Origin: Streptomyces sp. I05A-00742 | GTDB taxonomy: Bacteria > Actinomycetota > Actinomycetes > Streptomycetales > Streptomycetaceae | Assembly (NCBI RefSeq): GCF_013055795.1 | Contig: NZ_JABETO010000025.1 | Coordinates: 1,631 to 65,630, forward strand | Direction: 5' to 3' | DNA length: 64,000 bases | Shown here: positions 1-7,621 of the stretch, piece by piece | How positions within the stretch are numbered: the first letter of the stretch is position 1 | Layout: each line of letters begins with the position of its first letter | Made by a program: the position numbers and the translations under genes | The notes under the pieces: model-generated | What the model was told of the DNA's origin: nothing | Seen by the model: the letters and a program-made list of their open reading frames with translations, nothing else | Database searches by the model: none

Positions 1-284
1 GCCACACCGTCGTGCGGTAGCGGATCGCGCCCGGCCGGTTGTAGTCCGGGAACCAGCACACAAGCCGCCCAGATCCCTCGCCCACCCCATTCGGTGAATC
101 CGAAACGGTGTGTAGCCCGCAATCTGCGAAGCGTCTTGCTTGAGCCGAGAAGACCTCTCTGGTCAGGCCAGGGACGTGGGACTGTCTTCGTCCGTCTCTG
201 TTCGATCCCTCTGGTCAGAAACGAAGCAGGCTTCAGGGGCCGTCCATACTGGTGGCCGGAACATGCCTCGGTAGGGAATGCAGG
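1..284. other. No recognisable gene
   Basis: Open frames here have poor codon bias and no protein in them was recognised. The stretch runs up to the decayed prepilin peptidase that begins near 285. Confidence 0.4.
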
Positions 285-688
285 ATGCTGGGGCCCGTCG
301 CTGTCGCGTTCGTGGCGGGCCTGCTGTCCGGCGCCGCGGCCCGGCCTCCGGTCTGCGCCCGGGACATGCCCCCGGCGAACTATCGCGCCAGTTGTCCCGG
401 CTACAGCACTGTGCTCTTATCCCCTGGACACCGGGGCCGGCTGCTGCCGGTTCGGTGCGGGACCTGTCGGCGTCGCCTCGGCCCGGCGCCAGCCGTGCCT
501 GAACTGCTGGCGGGAGTTGCCTTCGTCGCGATCGCGGCCACCGGCGCGACCAGTTTCACGGCCGCCGCCCACTACTGGCTCGCTGCCTTCGGTGTCGCTC
601 TCGTCCTGATAGATAGCACCGTCGGCGCTTCCCCGACGTCTTTACCCTGCCCGCTTCCACCGGCACTCTCCTGCTACCCGGCGGGTGA
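285..688 (+). pseudogene. Decayed prepilin peptidase (A24 family) remnant
   Basis: From ATG 285 the frame reads like a short actinobacterial prepilin peptidase: a hydrophobic N-terminus, a Cys-containing segment with RCGTCRRRLGP, then PAVPELLAGVAF and a helix ending LVLIDS. The family then has an RxPD-xxTLP segment. Here it continues in a different frame, RRRFPDVFTLPASTGTLLLP, which stops at 686-688. The shift lies at about 605-625. Intact family members continue for further membrane segments to a GxGD-type aspartate, which is missing here. I therefore see a frameshifted, C-terminally truncated gene that would have processed type IV/Tad pilin precursors. The assignment rests on motif recall and was not confirmed by a search. 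Confidence 0.6.
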
Positions 689-778
689 GGCGTCGCCGAC
701 GGGGGAACGTAGGGTATGTGCCCTCGACACCGGCACGACCGGGAAGCCGGTACGAACAGAAAGCACGAGTGGCACCGA

Positions 779-1549
779 ATGAATCGGAAGCACGGCATCG
801 TGATGACCGCCGTCGGCATGGCGGCGGTCATGGGTCTCTCCGCCTGCGGCAGCAGCGAGAAGAAGTCCGACGACAAGAAGCCCGAGAAGTCGGCCTCGGC
901 GAAGAACGAGGCCCAGGGCGGCGGTGGCCTGGAGAAGCTGTCCGGCAAGGAGATATCGGAGAAGGCCAAGCAGGAGCTCCGGAACGCCACCTCGCTGCGG
1001 TTCAAGATGAAGGGCGCCAAGGGGCCCGACGCGATGGACATCGACCTGGCGGTGGACAACAAGGGCAACTGCGCGGGCACGGTCACCTCGCCCACCACCG
1101 GCAGCGCCGAGGTGATCAAGCTCGGTGACCGGGTCTGGATGAAGGCCGACGAGAAGCTCTGGAAGTCGCAGGCCAACCCGCAGGTGGCCGAGCTCCTCAA
1201 GGGCCGTTACATCACCGGACCCACCAGCGACCCCAAGCTCAAGGGCATGACGAGCGCCTGCGACCTGGCGGCGATGCAGGCCAAGGTCGGCGACGAGAAG
1301 GAGTCCGGCGAGATCAAGAAGGGCGCGGCCACCACGCTCGACGGGCAGCCGGTCGTCCCGATCTCGTCGGACGGGACCACCATCAGCGTGGCCGCCGCCG
1401 GCAGGCCCTACCCGCTGAAGATCGACGACTCCAAGGACGGAAGCGTCGTCAGGCTGACGGACTGGAACAAGCCCGTGTCGGCGAAGGCCCCGCCGGCCGG
1501 CCAGACGATCGACATCACCAAGCTGCAGAAGTCGCAGCAGGGGCTGTGA
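779..1549 (+). CDS. Secreted lipoprotein
   Basis: The ATG at 779 gives a 256-residue protein with a basic N-terminus (MNRKHG), a short hydrophobic stretch and the lipobox LSAC. The mature protein should be attached to the outer face of the membrane through Cys, near residue 20. A charged Lys/Ser/Glu linker follows (about 21-45), then one globular domain rich in beta-forming segments. The arrangement resembles the LppX/LprG-like lipid-binding lipoproteins of actinobacteria, but no diagnostic residue confirms this. Frames open further upstream (from 716), but the signal peptide fixes the start at 779. A perfect hairpin follows the stop, so the gene is probably monocistronic. Function unknown. 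Confidence 0.8.
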   Translation: MNRKHGIVMTAVGMAAVMGLSACGSSEKKSDDKKPEKSASAKNEAQGGGGLEKLSGKEISEKAKQELRNATSLRFKMKGAKGPDAMDIDLAVDNKGNCAGTVTSPTTGSAEVIKLGDRVWMKADEKLWKSQANPQVAELLKGRYITGPTSDPKLKGMTSACDLAAMQAKVGDEKESGEIKKGAATTLDGQPVVPISSDGTTISVAAAGRPYPLKIDDSKDGSVVRLTDWNKPVSAKAPPAGQTIDITKLQKSQQGL

Positions 1550-1583
1550 GCACCTCCGGCTTAAGCCGACCGCGGGGTGGACC

Positions 1584-1611
1584 GAGGGCACCGGGACTTC
1601 CCGGTGCCCTC
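1584..1611. terminator. Hairpin terminator after the lipoprotein gene
   Basis: Twelve-base perfect stem GAGGGCACCGGG / CCCGGTGCCCTC with a four-base loop. It lies 35 bases after the lipoprotein stop and has no strong T run, as is usual in Streptomyces. Confidence 0.75.
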
Positions 1612-1698
1612 CTCGCGCTCCATGACGCCCCCGCGGTGCTCCCCGCTCCCGCAACTGCCGTTTTGAGTCGGCCGCCTGTGGGTCACTAGGATCTTCGG

Positions 1699-2961
1699 AT
1701 GATCATCACAAGACGGCTGGCGGCGGGCGCCTGCGCTCTGCTCGCCGCACTGGCCGGGGGTGTCGTGCCGGCGCAGGCCGCCGACGGGCCCTCCAAGGAT
1801 TCCCCGAAGGTCCAGCTGGTCCTCGACGTCAGCGGCTCGATGCGGGCCCGCGACATCGACGGCCAGTCCCGTATGGCCGCCGCCCAGCAGGCGTTCAACG
1901 AGGTCATCGACGCCACCCCGGAAGGGGTACGGCTCGGCATCCGCACCCTGGGCGCCCACTACCCCGGGGACGACAAGGCGACCGGCTGCAGGGACAGCAA
2001 GCAGGAGTACCCCGTAGGCCAGGTCGACCGGACCGAGGCCAAGGCGGCCGTCGCCGCCCTGCGTCCCACCGGCTGGACGCCCATCGGCTACGCGCTGCGC
2101 GGCGCCGACCAGGACCTGGGCACCGACGGCGGCACCCGCCGCATCGTGCTCATCACCGACGGCGAGGACTCCTGCGGACAGCCCGACCCGTGCGACGTGG
2201 CGCGTGAACTCGCCGCCAAGGGCACGCACTTGACCATCGACACGCTCGGCCTGGCGCACGACGACAAGACCCGCGAACAGCTCAGCTGCATCGCCGAGGC
2301 CACCGGTGGCACGTACACCACCGTGCGGCACACCAAGGAGCTCTCCGGCCGTATCAAGCAGCTCGTCCGCCGCTCCGAGACGCCCGTCGACGACACCCCC
2401 AAGCCCGCCCGGGGCGCCGACTCCTGTTCCGCCGCGCCCGAGATCGGCGCCGGGATCTGGACCGACCGGGAGACCTTCGGCGAGCACCGCTGGTACAAGG
2501 TCGAGGTCAAGCCGGGCCAGGAGCTGCGCGCTGCCGCGAGCGTCGGCGCCGACCGGCCGGTGGACCGGGACTACGGCGTCCTGGTCAGAGCCGTGGACGA
2601 CGGCGGACAGGAGCTCGTACGCGGTTCGGACGCCGGCAGCGGGCGCACCGATGTGATGGCGTCCGGGCTGCGCTACCCGGTGGGCAAGGGCAAGAAGGGC
2701 GATGACAAGGAGGCCCGCACGGTCTGCCTGGAGGTCTCCCACTCCTTCTCCGCGCCCGCCTCCGTCAAGCGCGACCCCGGCCTCCCCGTCGAGCTGGCCG
2801 TCGACCTGGTGAAGTCCCCGGACAAGCCGTCCGACATGGCCGCCTTCGGTCTCGGCCGGGGCTGGGTGCTGCTCGCGGTCCTGGTCGTGACCGGGCTGGT
2901 CGCCGGTCTGCTGTGGGGCTGGCTGGCCCGCTGGCGCGTCTCGGTCTGGAGGGCCAACTGA
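1699..2961 (+). CDS. Von Willebrand factor A domain surface protein
   Basis: 420 residues. A signal peptide (about 1-29, ending AQAA) leads into a VWA domain (about 35-230) with a complete MIDAS metal site: DVSGSM, a Thr in GWTPIG, and ITDGEDSC. A beta-rich region (about 245-375) follows. A single C-terminal membrane helix (about 392-412) with a short basic tail suggests an exported, membrane-anchored protein with the VWA domain outside. VWA-MIDAS domains usually bind protein partners through a divalent metal. The stop overlaps the start of the next gene by one base (TGATG), so the two products are probably made together and may form a complex. The ligand is unknown. Confidence 0.88.
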   Translation: MIITRRLAAGACALLAALAGGVVPAQAADGPSKDSPKVQLVLDVSGSMRARDIDGQSRMAAAQQAFNEVIDATPEGVRLGIRTLGAHYPGDDKATGCRDSKQEYPVGQVDRTEAKAAVAALRPTGWTPIGYALRGADQDLGTDGGTRRIVLITDGEDSCGQPDPCDVARELAAKGTHLTIDTLGLAHDDKTREQLSCIAEATGGTYTTVRHTKELSGRIKQLVRRSETPVDDTPKPARGADSCSAAPEIGAGIWTDRETFGEHRWYKVEVKPGQELRAAASVGADRPVDRDYGVLVRAVDDGGQELVRGSDAGSGRTDVMASGLRYPVGKGKKGDDKEARTVCLEVSHSFSAPASVKRDPGLPVELAVDLVKSPDKPSDMAAFGLGRGWVLLAVLVVTGLVAGLLWGWLARWRVSVWRAN

Positions 2962-3707
2962 TGCGTAGGACAAGGATGCTGACCGCCGCGCTGCTGGCGG
3001 CCGCGGCGCTGTTCACCGCCTCCGGCGCCGCCGCGGCCGACGGCCCCACCGGCACCAAGGGCCAGAACGGCGACCCGACCGAGGCCGGGACGTCGTTCCG
3101 CACCGCCACGGCCGTCAAGCAGGACCAGAAGGCCACGGCCGACGGGACCACCGGCGACTACCTCTACTGGCAGTTCCCGGCCGGCGCCGGGCAGCGGCCC
3201 ACCGCGAAGGCGACGGTCAAGCTGCCCGAGGCGAGCGCCCGGCACGGCGCGGCGACCTGGCAGCTGGACGTCTTCGACGGACTGCGCCGCCGCCAGGCGT
3301 GCGCGGAGGGCGAGCGGACGAAGCGGGTCTCCCCGCAGGACGCCACGGTGTCGCTCAGCTGCACCCTGCGCGTCGTGCGCCCCTACGCCGAGCGCTGGTC
3401 CAACGACCCGCTGCCCGGCGCGTACTACATCCGGCTGACCCTGGCCGACGGCCCCGACCAGGACATGGGCCTGCCCGTCCACGCCGAGGTCGAGGCGACG
3501 GCCGAGGACGCCGGCGGCAAGTACGCCGAGGGCGGCGAGCTGGGCGCGCCCCTGCACGCCGGGGCCGTCGCCGAGCCGGAGGACGGCTGGAACGGCAGCT
3601 GGTGGTCGGACCGCTGGCTGTGGACCGTGGGCGGCGCCGTCCTCGGCGCGCTCGCGGCCGTCGGCGGCTACACCCTGACCCGCCGCCCGCGCCGCGCGGC
3701 GCCGTAA
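2961..3707 (+). CDS. Exported membrane-anchored partner of the VWA protein
   Basis: The ATG at 2961 overlaps the stop of the VWA gene. The 248-residue product has a signal peptide (MRRTRMLTAALLAAAALF, cleavage near AAAA-D), a soluble extracellular domain (about 30-205) with two Cys (QACAEG, SLSCTL), and a C-terminal membrane helix (about 215-238) ending in Arg-rich residues. No catalytic motif was recognised. The layout (signal, beta-rich ectodomain, one anchor helix) mirrors the C-terminal half of the VWA protein. Together with translational coupling this suggests a two-subunit envelope assembly. A strong bidirectional hairpin lies just after the stop. Confidence 0.8.
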   Translation: MRRTRMLTAALLAAAALFTASGAAAADGPTGTKGQNGDPTEAGTSFRTATAVKQDQKATADGTTGDYLYWQFPAGAGQRPTAKATVKLPEASARHGAATWQLDVFDGLRRRQACAEGERTKRVSPQDATVSLSCTLRVVRPYAERWSNDPLPGAYYIRLTLADGPDQDMGLPVHAEVEATAEDAGGKYAEGGELGAPLHAGAVAEPEDGWNGSWWSDRWLWTVGGAVLGALAAVGGYTLTRRPRRAAP

Positions 3708-3726
3708 CGGCCCGCGCCGCCGCGCC

Positions 3727-3764
3727 GAAGGCCCCCGGGGAATCGATCCGCCCCGGGGGCCTTC
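3727..3764. terminator. Perfect bidirectional terminator
   Basis: Fourteen-base perfect stem GAAGGCCCCCGGGG / CCCCGGGGGCCTTC with a ten-base loop, lying between two convergent genes. TTC/GAA at the stem ends suits termination in both directions. Confidence 0.85.
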
Positions 3765-3793
3765 GCCGTCGTCAGCCCGTCGGCGGCTCGCCG

Positions 3794-4756
3794 TCAGCCC
3801 GCCGGTGGTTCGCCGTGCACCGCGTCCAGGTACAGGTCGAGCAGGTCCTCGGTGAAGTACGAGCTGTAGGAGATGTCCGGGGTGTCGCCGCCCGTGTGGT
3901 AGCCCCCGATGACCCCGATCAGCGTGTACCCGCGGACACCCCGCACCAGGAACGGCCCGCCCGAGGTCCCGCCGACGTACCCGGCGCAGGGGATCTCCAG
4001 GAAGTCGCCGGGTGCCTTGGGGTCCGTACTCGTGTAACGGCGGGTGCTGGAACGGCAGTCGAGCGGCTTGGGGTACTTGGCGTCGCTGCTGCCCGGGTAG
4101 CCGATGAGCCGGACGTCCGCGTGCCGGTAGCCGGGGTGGAAGGCGATGTCGAAACCGCCCGTCGCGCGCTCGACCGCGGTGCCGTCCTGGCGGTCGCCGA
4201 GCCGGACGACGGTGTAGTCCCAGCGGGCGCCGCCGTCGGTGCCCAGGTCGTAGTAGCGCTGGTCGATGTAGATCGCCTCGACCGGGAAGACGCCGTGCGG
4301 CTTGAGCCCGTCGTGGTACTGGGGCACGAACGACAGCTGCTTCTTGGGGTCCGGGCGGCGCAGGCAGTGTGCCGCGCTCACCACCAGGTCGTGGTACGGA
4401 CTGCGGACCACCGTGCCGCCGCAGAACCGGCCCTGGCCCTGGCCGTCGGTCCAGAAGAAGGTGCCCACCTGGGGCACCCCGTCGAAGGGCTTGCTCGGTG
4501 GGACGGGGGCGGCAGGTGCGGTGGGGACGGTTGGGGCGCCGGGCACCCCGTCCACAGCGTCCCCGGTGGCTTCCGCCGCGCGGCGCCCGGCGGCGGCCGG
4601 GAGGGCGGCGGCCATCCGTTCGGCGGTCCAGTAGGCGTCGGCCGCCATGGCCAGGGCGCGCTGTCCGGGGTCGGCGGAGGCCGGTCCCGCGGGGGTGACG
4701 GCCGTGGGGCCGAGGAGGAGGGCGACGAGAGCGGTGACGGCGAGGGGTCTGCGCAT
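3794..4756 (-). CDS. Secreted trypsin-like serine protease
   Basis: The 320-residue product starts at the ATG at 4756 (MRRPLAVTALVALLLG), which gives a classical signal peptide; the frame is open further upstream but lacks one. A Pro/Ala-rich pro-region (about 30-95) precedes the chymotrypsin-fold domain. The catalytic His is in VSAAHC, the Asp is in the segment WDYTVVRL, and the Ser is in GGTSGGPF. The mature enzyme should be an extracellular S1-family protease, of the type annotated as trypsin-like or V8-like in Streptomyces. Its promoter region contains a four-copy 22-base repeat, and it is divergent from the XRE regulator at 5126. The substrate cannot be read from the sequence. Confidence 0.88.
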   Translation of the reverse strand: MRRPLAVTALVALLLGPTAVTPAGPASADPGQRALAMAADAYWTAERMAAALPAAAGRRAAEATGDAVDGVPGAPTVPTAPAAPVPPSKPFDGVPQVGTFFWTDGQGQGRFCGGTVVRSPYHDLVVSAAHCLRRPDPKKQLSFVPQYHDGLKPHGVFPVEAIYIDQRYYDLGTDGGARWDYTVVRLGDRQDGTAVERATGGFDIAFHPGYRHADVRLIGYPGSSDAKYPKPLDCRSSTRRYTSTDPKAPGDFLEIPCAGYVGGTSGGPFLVRGVRGYTLIGVIGGYHTGGDTPDISYSSYFTEDLLDLYLDAVHGEPPAG

Positions 4757-4868
4757 GGGCGGGTTCCTCTCCGGTGCGCGTGGGCACATACGAGGTGAGC
4801 GTGTCATCCTCCACCGGGCGGGAGGGGGGTGGCGAGAGGCGGACGCGACAGGATTCACCAGGACGCCG

Positions 4869-4956
4869 GAACCCCGCCACCGGCCGGAGAGAACCCTCCC
4901 ACCGGCCGGGGAGAACCCTCCCACCGGCCGGGGAGAACCCTCCCACCGGCCGGAAT
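4869..4956. repeat. Four-copy 22-base tandem repeat in a divergent promoter region
   Basis: Units start at 4869, 4891, 4913 and 4935, each close to GAACCCTCCCACCGGCCGGG plus two bases. The middle two are identical; the first and last differ at a few positions. The array lies between the protease start (4756, minus) and the XRE gene (5126, plus). The 22-base period is about two helical turns, which suits a row of binding sites on one DNA face. Confidence 0.9.
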
Positions 4957-5125
4957 ACGCTCCCTGACCCGTCATCAACCAACGGTTAAGTCCGTCATCC
5001 GCTCGTAACCCGGAACGGGCTAGTGCTCCGCCTCCGCGCGTGACAGGATGCCCATCGCGACCCCATCGGGCTTAACCACCCGTGAGGCGGTCGTGCGGAA
5101 CAGGGCACGGGGAACGGGGGGACAC

Positions 5126-5611
5126 ATGGCGGTCAGGGGGGACAGAGCGACGGGAGACACCGGCAGTCCGCTCGCCGGACGGCTCAACTACCTGTTCGCC
5201 AACATGCATCCACCGGGCGCGCCGTACACCAACGCGCACGTCGCGGAGGAGATCAGCCGGGGCACGGAGGAGTACGGCGGGGTGACGCTCACCGAGCAGT
5301 ACCTGTCGATGCTGCGCAACGGAAAACGCGCCAACCCCAGCCCGGACGTGCTGCGGGCCCTGGCGAAGTTCTTCGCCGTGCCGGTCGGCTATCTGATGGG
5401 TGACCTGTCCGCGCCGCAGACCGCCCGGGTGGAGGAGGAGGTCCGCTTCCTCGTCGCCATGCGGGACCAGCGGGTACGGGCCATCGCCCTGCGCTCGGTG
5501 GGCCTGCCGCCCGAGGTGCAGGACAGCCTGACCACCATCATCTCCCAGTTCCGGCAGCAGATGAACCTGCCGTCGGACCCGCCCACCGCGGGAGGTGAGG
5601 GGCACTCGTGA
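5126..5611 (+). CDS. XRE-family helix-turn-helix regulator
   Basis: The ATG at 5126 is preceded by a G-rich ribosome site (GGGGGGAC) and gives 161 residues; ATG 5048 is an in-frame alternative. The N-terminal two thirds form a Cro/CI-type HTH (about 14-90): EEISRG, then an YLSMLRNGKRANPSPDVLRAL recognition-to-dimer segment, then FFAVPVGYLMGD. This style is typical of short Streptomyces regulators that partner with an ImmA/IrrE-like protein. A short C-terminal helical region follows. The gene overlaps the next by four bases (GTGA), so regulator and metallopeptidase-like protein are co-translated. Probably autoregulatory; the upstream 22-base repeat is a candidate operator. Confidence 0.85.
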   Translation: MAVRGDRATGDTGSPLAGRLNYLFANMHPPGAPYTNAHVAEEISRGTEEYGGVTLTEQYLSMLRNGKRANPSPDVLRALAKFFAVPVGYLMGDLSAPQTARVEEEVRFLVAMRDQRVRAIALRSVGLPPEVQDSLTTIISQFRQQMNLPSDPPTAGGEGHS

Positions 5612-6270
5612 CCGTCGTGGCGGACGACCGGCCCTTCACCTACTGGCGGCGTACCGAGGACGAGGACGGTGCAGTGATGCGCGTGGGGCGGATCCGCCGC
5701 CGGTGCAAGCAGCTCATCGCCGAGCTCGCGCTGCCGGCGGCCACCGATCTGCGCGGCCTGTGCGACGTCGTCGCCCTCCGCGTGGGCCGGCCCATCCACC
5801 TCGTACCGATGAGCCTCGACGGCGTCGTCTCCGGCATGACCGCCACCACCGACGACGGCTACTGGATCGTCCACGAGCTCAAGACCTCGCCCTGGCACCA
5901 GGTCCACATCGTGCTGCACGAGCTCGGCCACCTCCTGCTCGGCCACGACCAGGACCCGGCCGTCACGGAGGACGCGCTCAAGGTGTGGACGCCGTCCGTC
6001 GACGTGGCCACCGCCATGCGCCGGATGGGCCTCACCATGGGCCTCGCCCGCCACCACTGCTACGACAACCTCACCGAGCGCGAGACCGAGATCCTCGGCA
6101 CCCTCCTCATGGAGAAGGTGGTGCCGCCCCCGCCCGGTCAGGAACAGCCGCTGGAGGGACCGGCCGCCGAACTGGCCGCCTCCCTCGGACCCGCCCTCCA
6201 GCACGTCCGCAGGGCCCGGGACGGCGAGGAAGGCGGCGCGGACCACCGGGAGGGCGGTGCCGGTGTTTGA
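5608..6270 (+). CDS. ImmA/IrrE-like HELGH metallopeptidase-type protein
   Basis: The GTG at 5608 overlaps the regulator stop. The 220-residue protein has a central HELGHLLLGH segment (about residues 110-120), which is the zinc-binding HExxH motif of ImmA/IrrE-type peptidases; a preceding IVHELKTSPWHQVHIVL strand-helix leads into it. ImmA-type enzymes cleave their cognate XRE repressor to switch on a linked element. Genes of this type in Streptomyces are often labelled toxin components. Here the pairing with an overlapping XRE gene and a following membrane protein suggests a sensing and derepression triad. The C-terminus (about 170-220) is low-complexity and overlaps the next gene. Confidence 0.75.
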   Translation: MTVVADDRPFTYWRRTEDEDGAVMRVGRIRRRCKQLIAELALPAATDLRGLCDVVALRVGRPIHLVPMSLDGVVSGMTATTDDGYWIVHELKTSPWHQVHIVLHELGHLLLGHDQDPAVTEDALKVWTPSVDVATAMRRMGLTMGLARHHCYDNLTERETEILGTLLMEKVVPPPPGQEQPLEGPAAELAASLGPALQHVRRARDGEEGGADHREGGAGV

Positions 6271-7477
6271 CGCCCTCTACCTCACCTTCTCGGCCATCAC
6301 CTGGGTCATCGTCGGCTACAAGGCCCGCGCCTGGTTCCGCGACCGGCGCAACACCGACCTCGGCCTGACCGCGCTGATGACCGCCGGCGTGCCCGTCGTC
6401 TTCCTGTTCTCCGCGCCGAGCGTCTACCGCGCCTTCGACCGGCTGACCGGCGTGGCCAACCTCGCGATGGTCTTCCTCTACTCGGCCGTCGTCCTGTTCG
6501 CCTCCGGCGCCTCCGTGCTGCTGCTCCGCTGGACCAGCCGCGGCGACGCGGCCGCCCACGCCCGCGCCGTCACCCGCTCGTGGACCGCGGTGGCCGTCGT
6601 GGCCGTGGCCTGGACGGCCGCCATCGTCTGCTTCGCGCTCGGCCGCCCCGACGCCGTCGAGCACCCCCGGGACTTCAGCACCGCCTACGCCGACGCACCC
6701 GGCGTGGTCGCCTTCCTGACGCTGTACCTGGCCATCTTCGGCGCCGCCCTCGCCGGACTCGGCACCCTGTGCCCGCGCTACGCCGCCACCCTCGGCCCCT
6801 CCTGGCTCTCCAAGGGCCTGCGGACGCTCGCCGCCGGCTGCTGGCTCGGCCTGGTCTACTGCGCCTGCAAACTGGCCGGCTTCGTCCTGAGCTGGGCCGG
6901 TCACGAGGTCTACTGGCTGTCCAACGGCGTGGCCCCGATGAGTGCCTCCGTCGCCGCGCTGCTCGTCCTGCTCGGCTTCTCCCTGCCCGCCGTCGGCCCC
7001 CGCGCGACCGCCTGGCGCCGGCTGCGCCGCCTCCACCCGCTGTGGGAGGAGGTCACCGCGCACGTCCCCGAGGTCACCATCGGCACACCCCGCTGGACGG
7101 GCCGCTGGCCGCTGGCCGACCTCGAATGGCGCGCCAACCGGCAGATGGCCGAGATCCGCGACATCCAGCGCGGCGTCCGCCGCCACGTCGAGCCCGCCAC
7201 CCTGGAGGCAGCCCACCGCCGGGCGAGCGCCGCCGCGCTCGACGAGCGACGGGTCGCCGCGGTGGTCGAGGCGGCGGCGCTCCGCCGCGGCCTGGCCAAC
7301 CAGGCGACCGGCCACGTCCCCGTCCCGCACGCCGACAGCGTCGTGGTGACCGTCAGCTCCGATCCCGCCGCCGAGCACGAGCACCTCGCGCTCGTCGCCG
7401 ACGTCTTCCACGACGAACTGGTCGACGCCGTCCTCACCGAGTTACGGGAGGCCGGCGCGGCGCGCCGGCCCCACTGA
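6257..7477 (+). CDS. Seven-helix membrane protein (MAB_1171c-like)
   Basis: The GTG at 6257 lies inside the end of the preceding gene. The 406-residue protein starts directly with a membrane helix, and about seven hydrophobic segments fill residues 1-250. A soluble C-terminal domain of about 155 residues follows, beginning RRLRRLHPLWEEV. This layout matches the actinobacterial family annotated MAB_1171c putative transporter, which regularly follows XRE/ImmA-like pairs. I infer it is a receptor or channel whose cytosolic tail talks to the coupled regulators; transport has not been shown by anything here. A TTA codon at 7442-7444, near the C-terminus, makes completion of translation dependent on the bldA tRNA. 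Confidence 0.75.
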   Translation: MPVFDALYLTFSAITWVIVGYKARAWFRDRRNTDLGLTALMTAGVPVVFLFSAPSVYRAFDRLTGVANLAMVFLYSAVVLFASGASVLLLRWTSRGDAAAHARAVTRSWTAVAVVAVAWTAAIVCFALGRPDAVEHPRDFSTAYADAPGVVAFLTLYLAIFGAALAGLGTLCPRYAATLGPSWLSKGLRTLAAGCWLGLVYCACKLAGFVLSWAGHEVYWLSNGVAPMSASVAALLVLLGFSLPAVGPRATAWRRLRRLHPLWEEVTAHVPEVTIGTPRWTGRWPLADLEWRANRQMAEIRDIQRGVRRHVEPATLEAAHRRASAAALDERRVAAVVEAAALRRGLANQATGHVPVPHADSVVVTVSSDPAAEHEHLALVADVFHDELVDAVLTELREAGAARRPH

Positions 7478-7621
7478 GGACGCACGACCCCACACACGTG
7501 GCGGCCATGGACGGGGGTCACGGCCGCCCGCGGCGCGGGCCGGCGCCGGTGCCCGTATTCACGGGACCGATGCCGGCCCGCGCCGAACTCCCCCCTCCCG
7601 TCACGCCCTAGGGTCGGACGC

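Noticed and set aside
2673..4982. A 769-residue minus-strand frame opposite the VWA and protease genes
   Set aside because: It is low-complexity Arg/Pro/Gly and runs out of frame with the real protease gene. The real genes have signal peptides and MIDAS or catalytic motifs.
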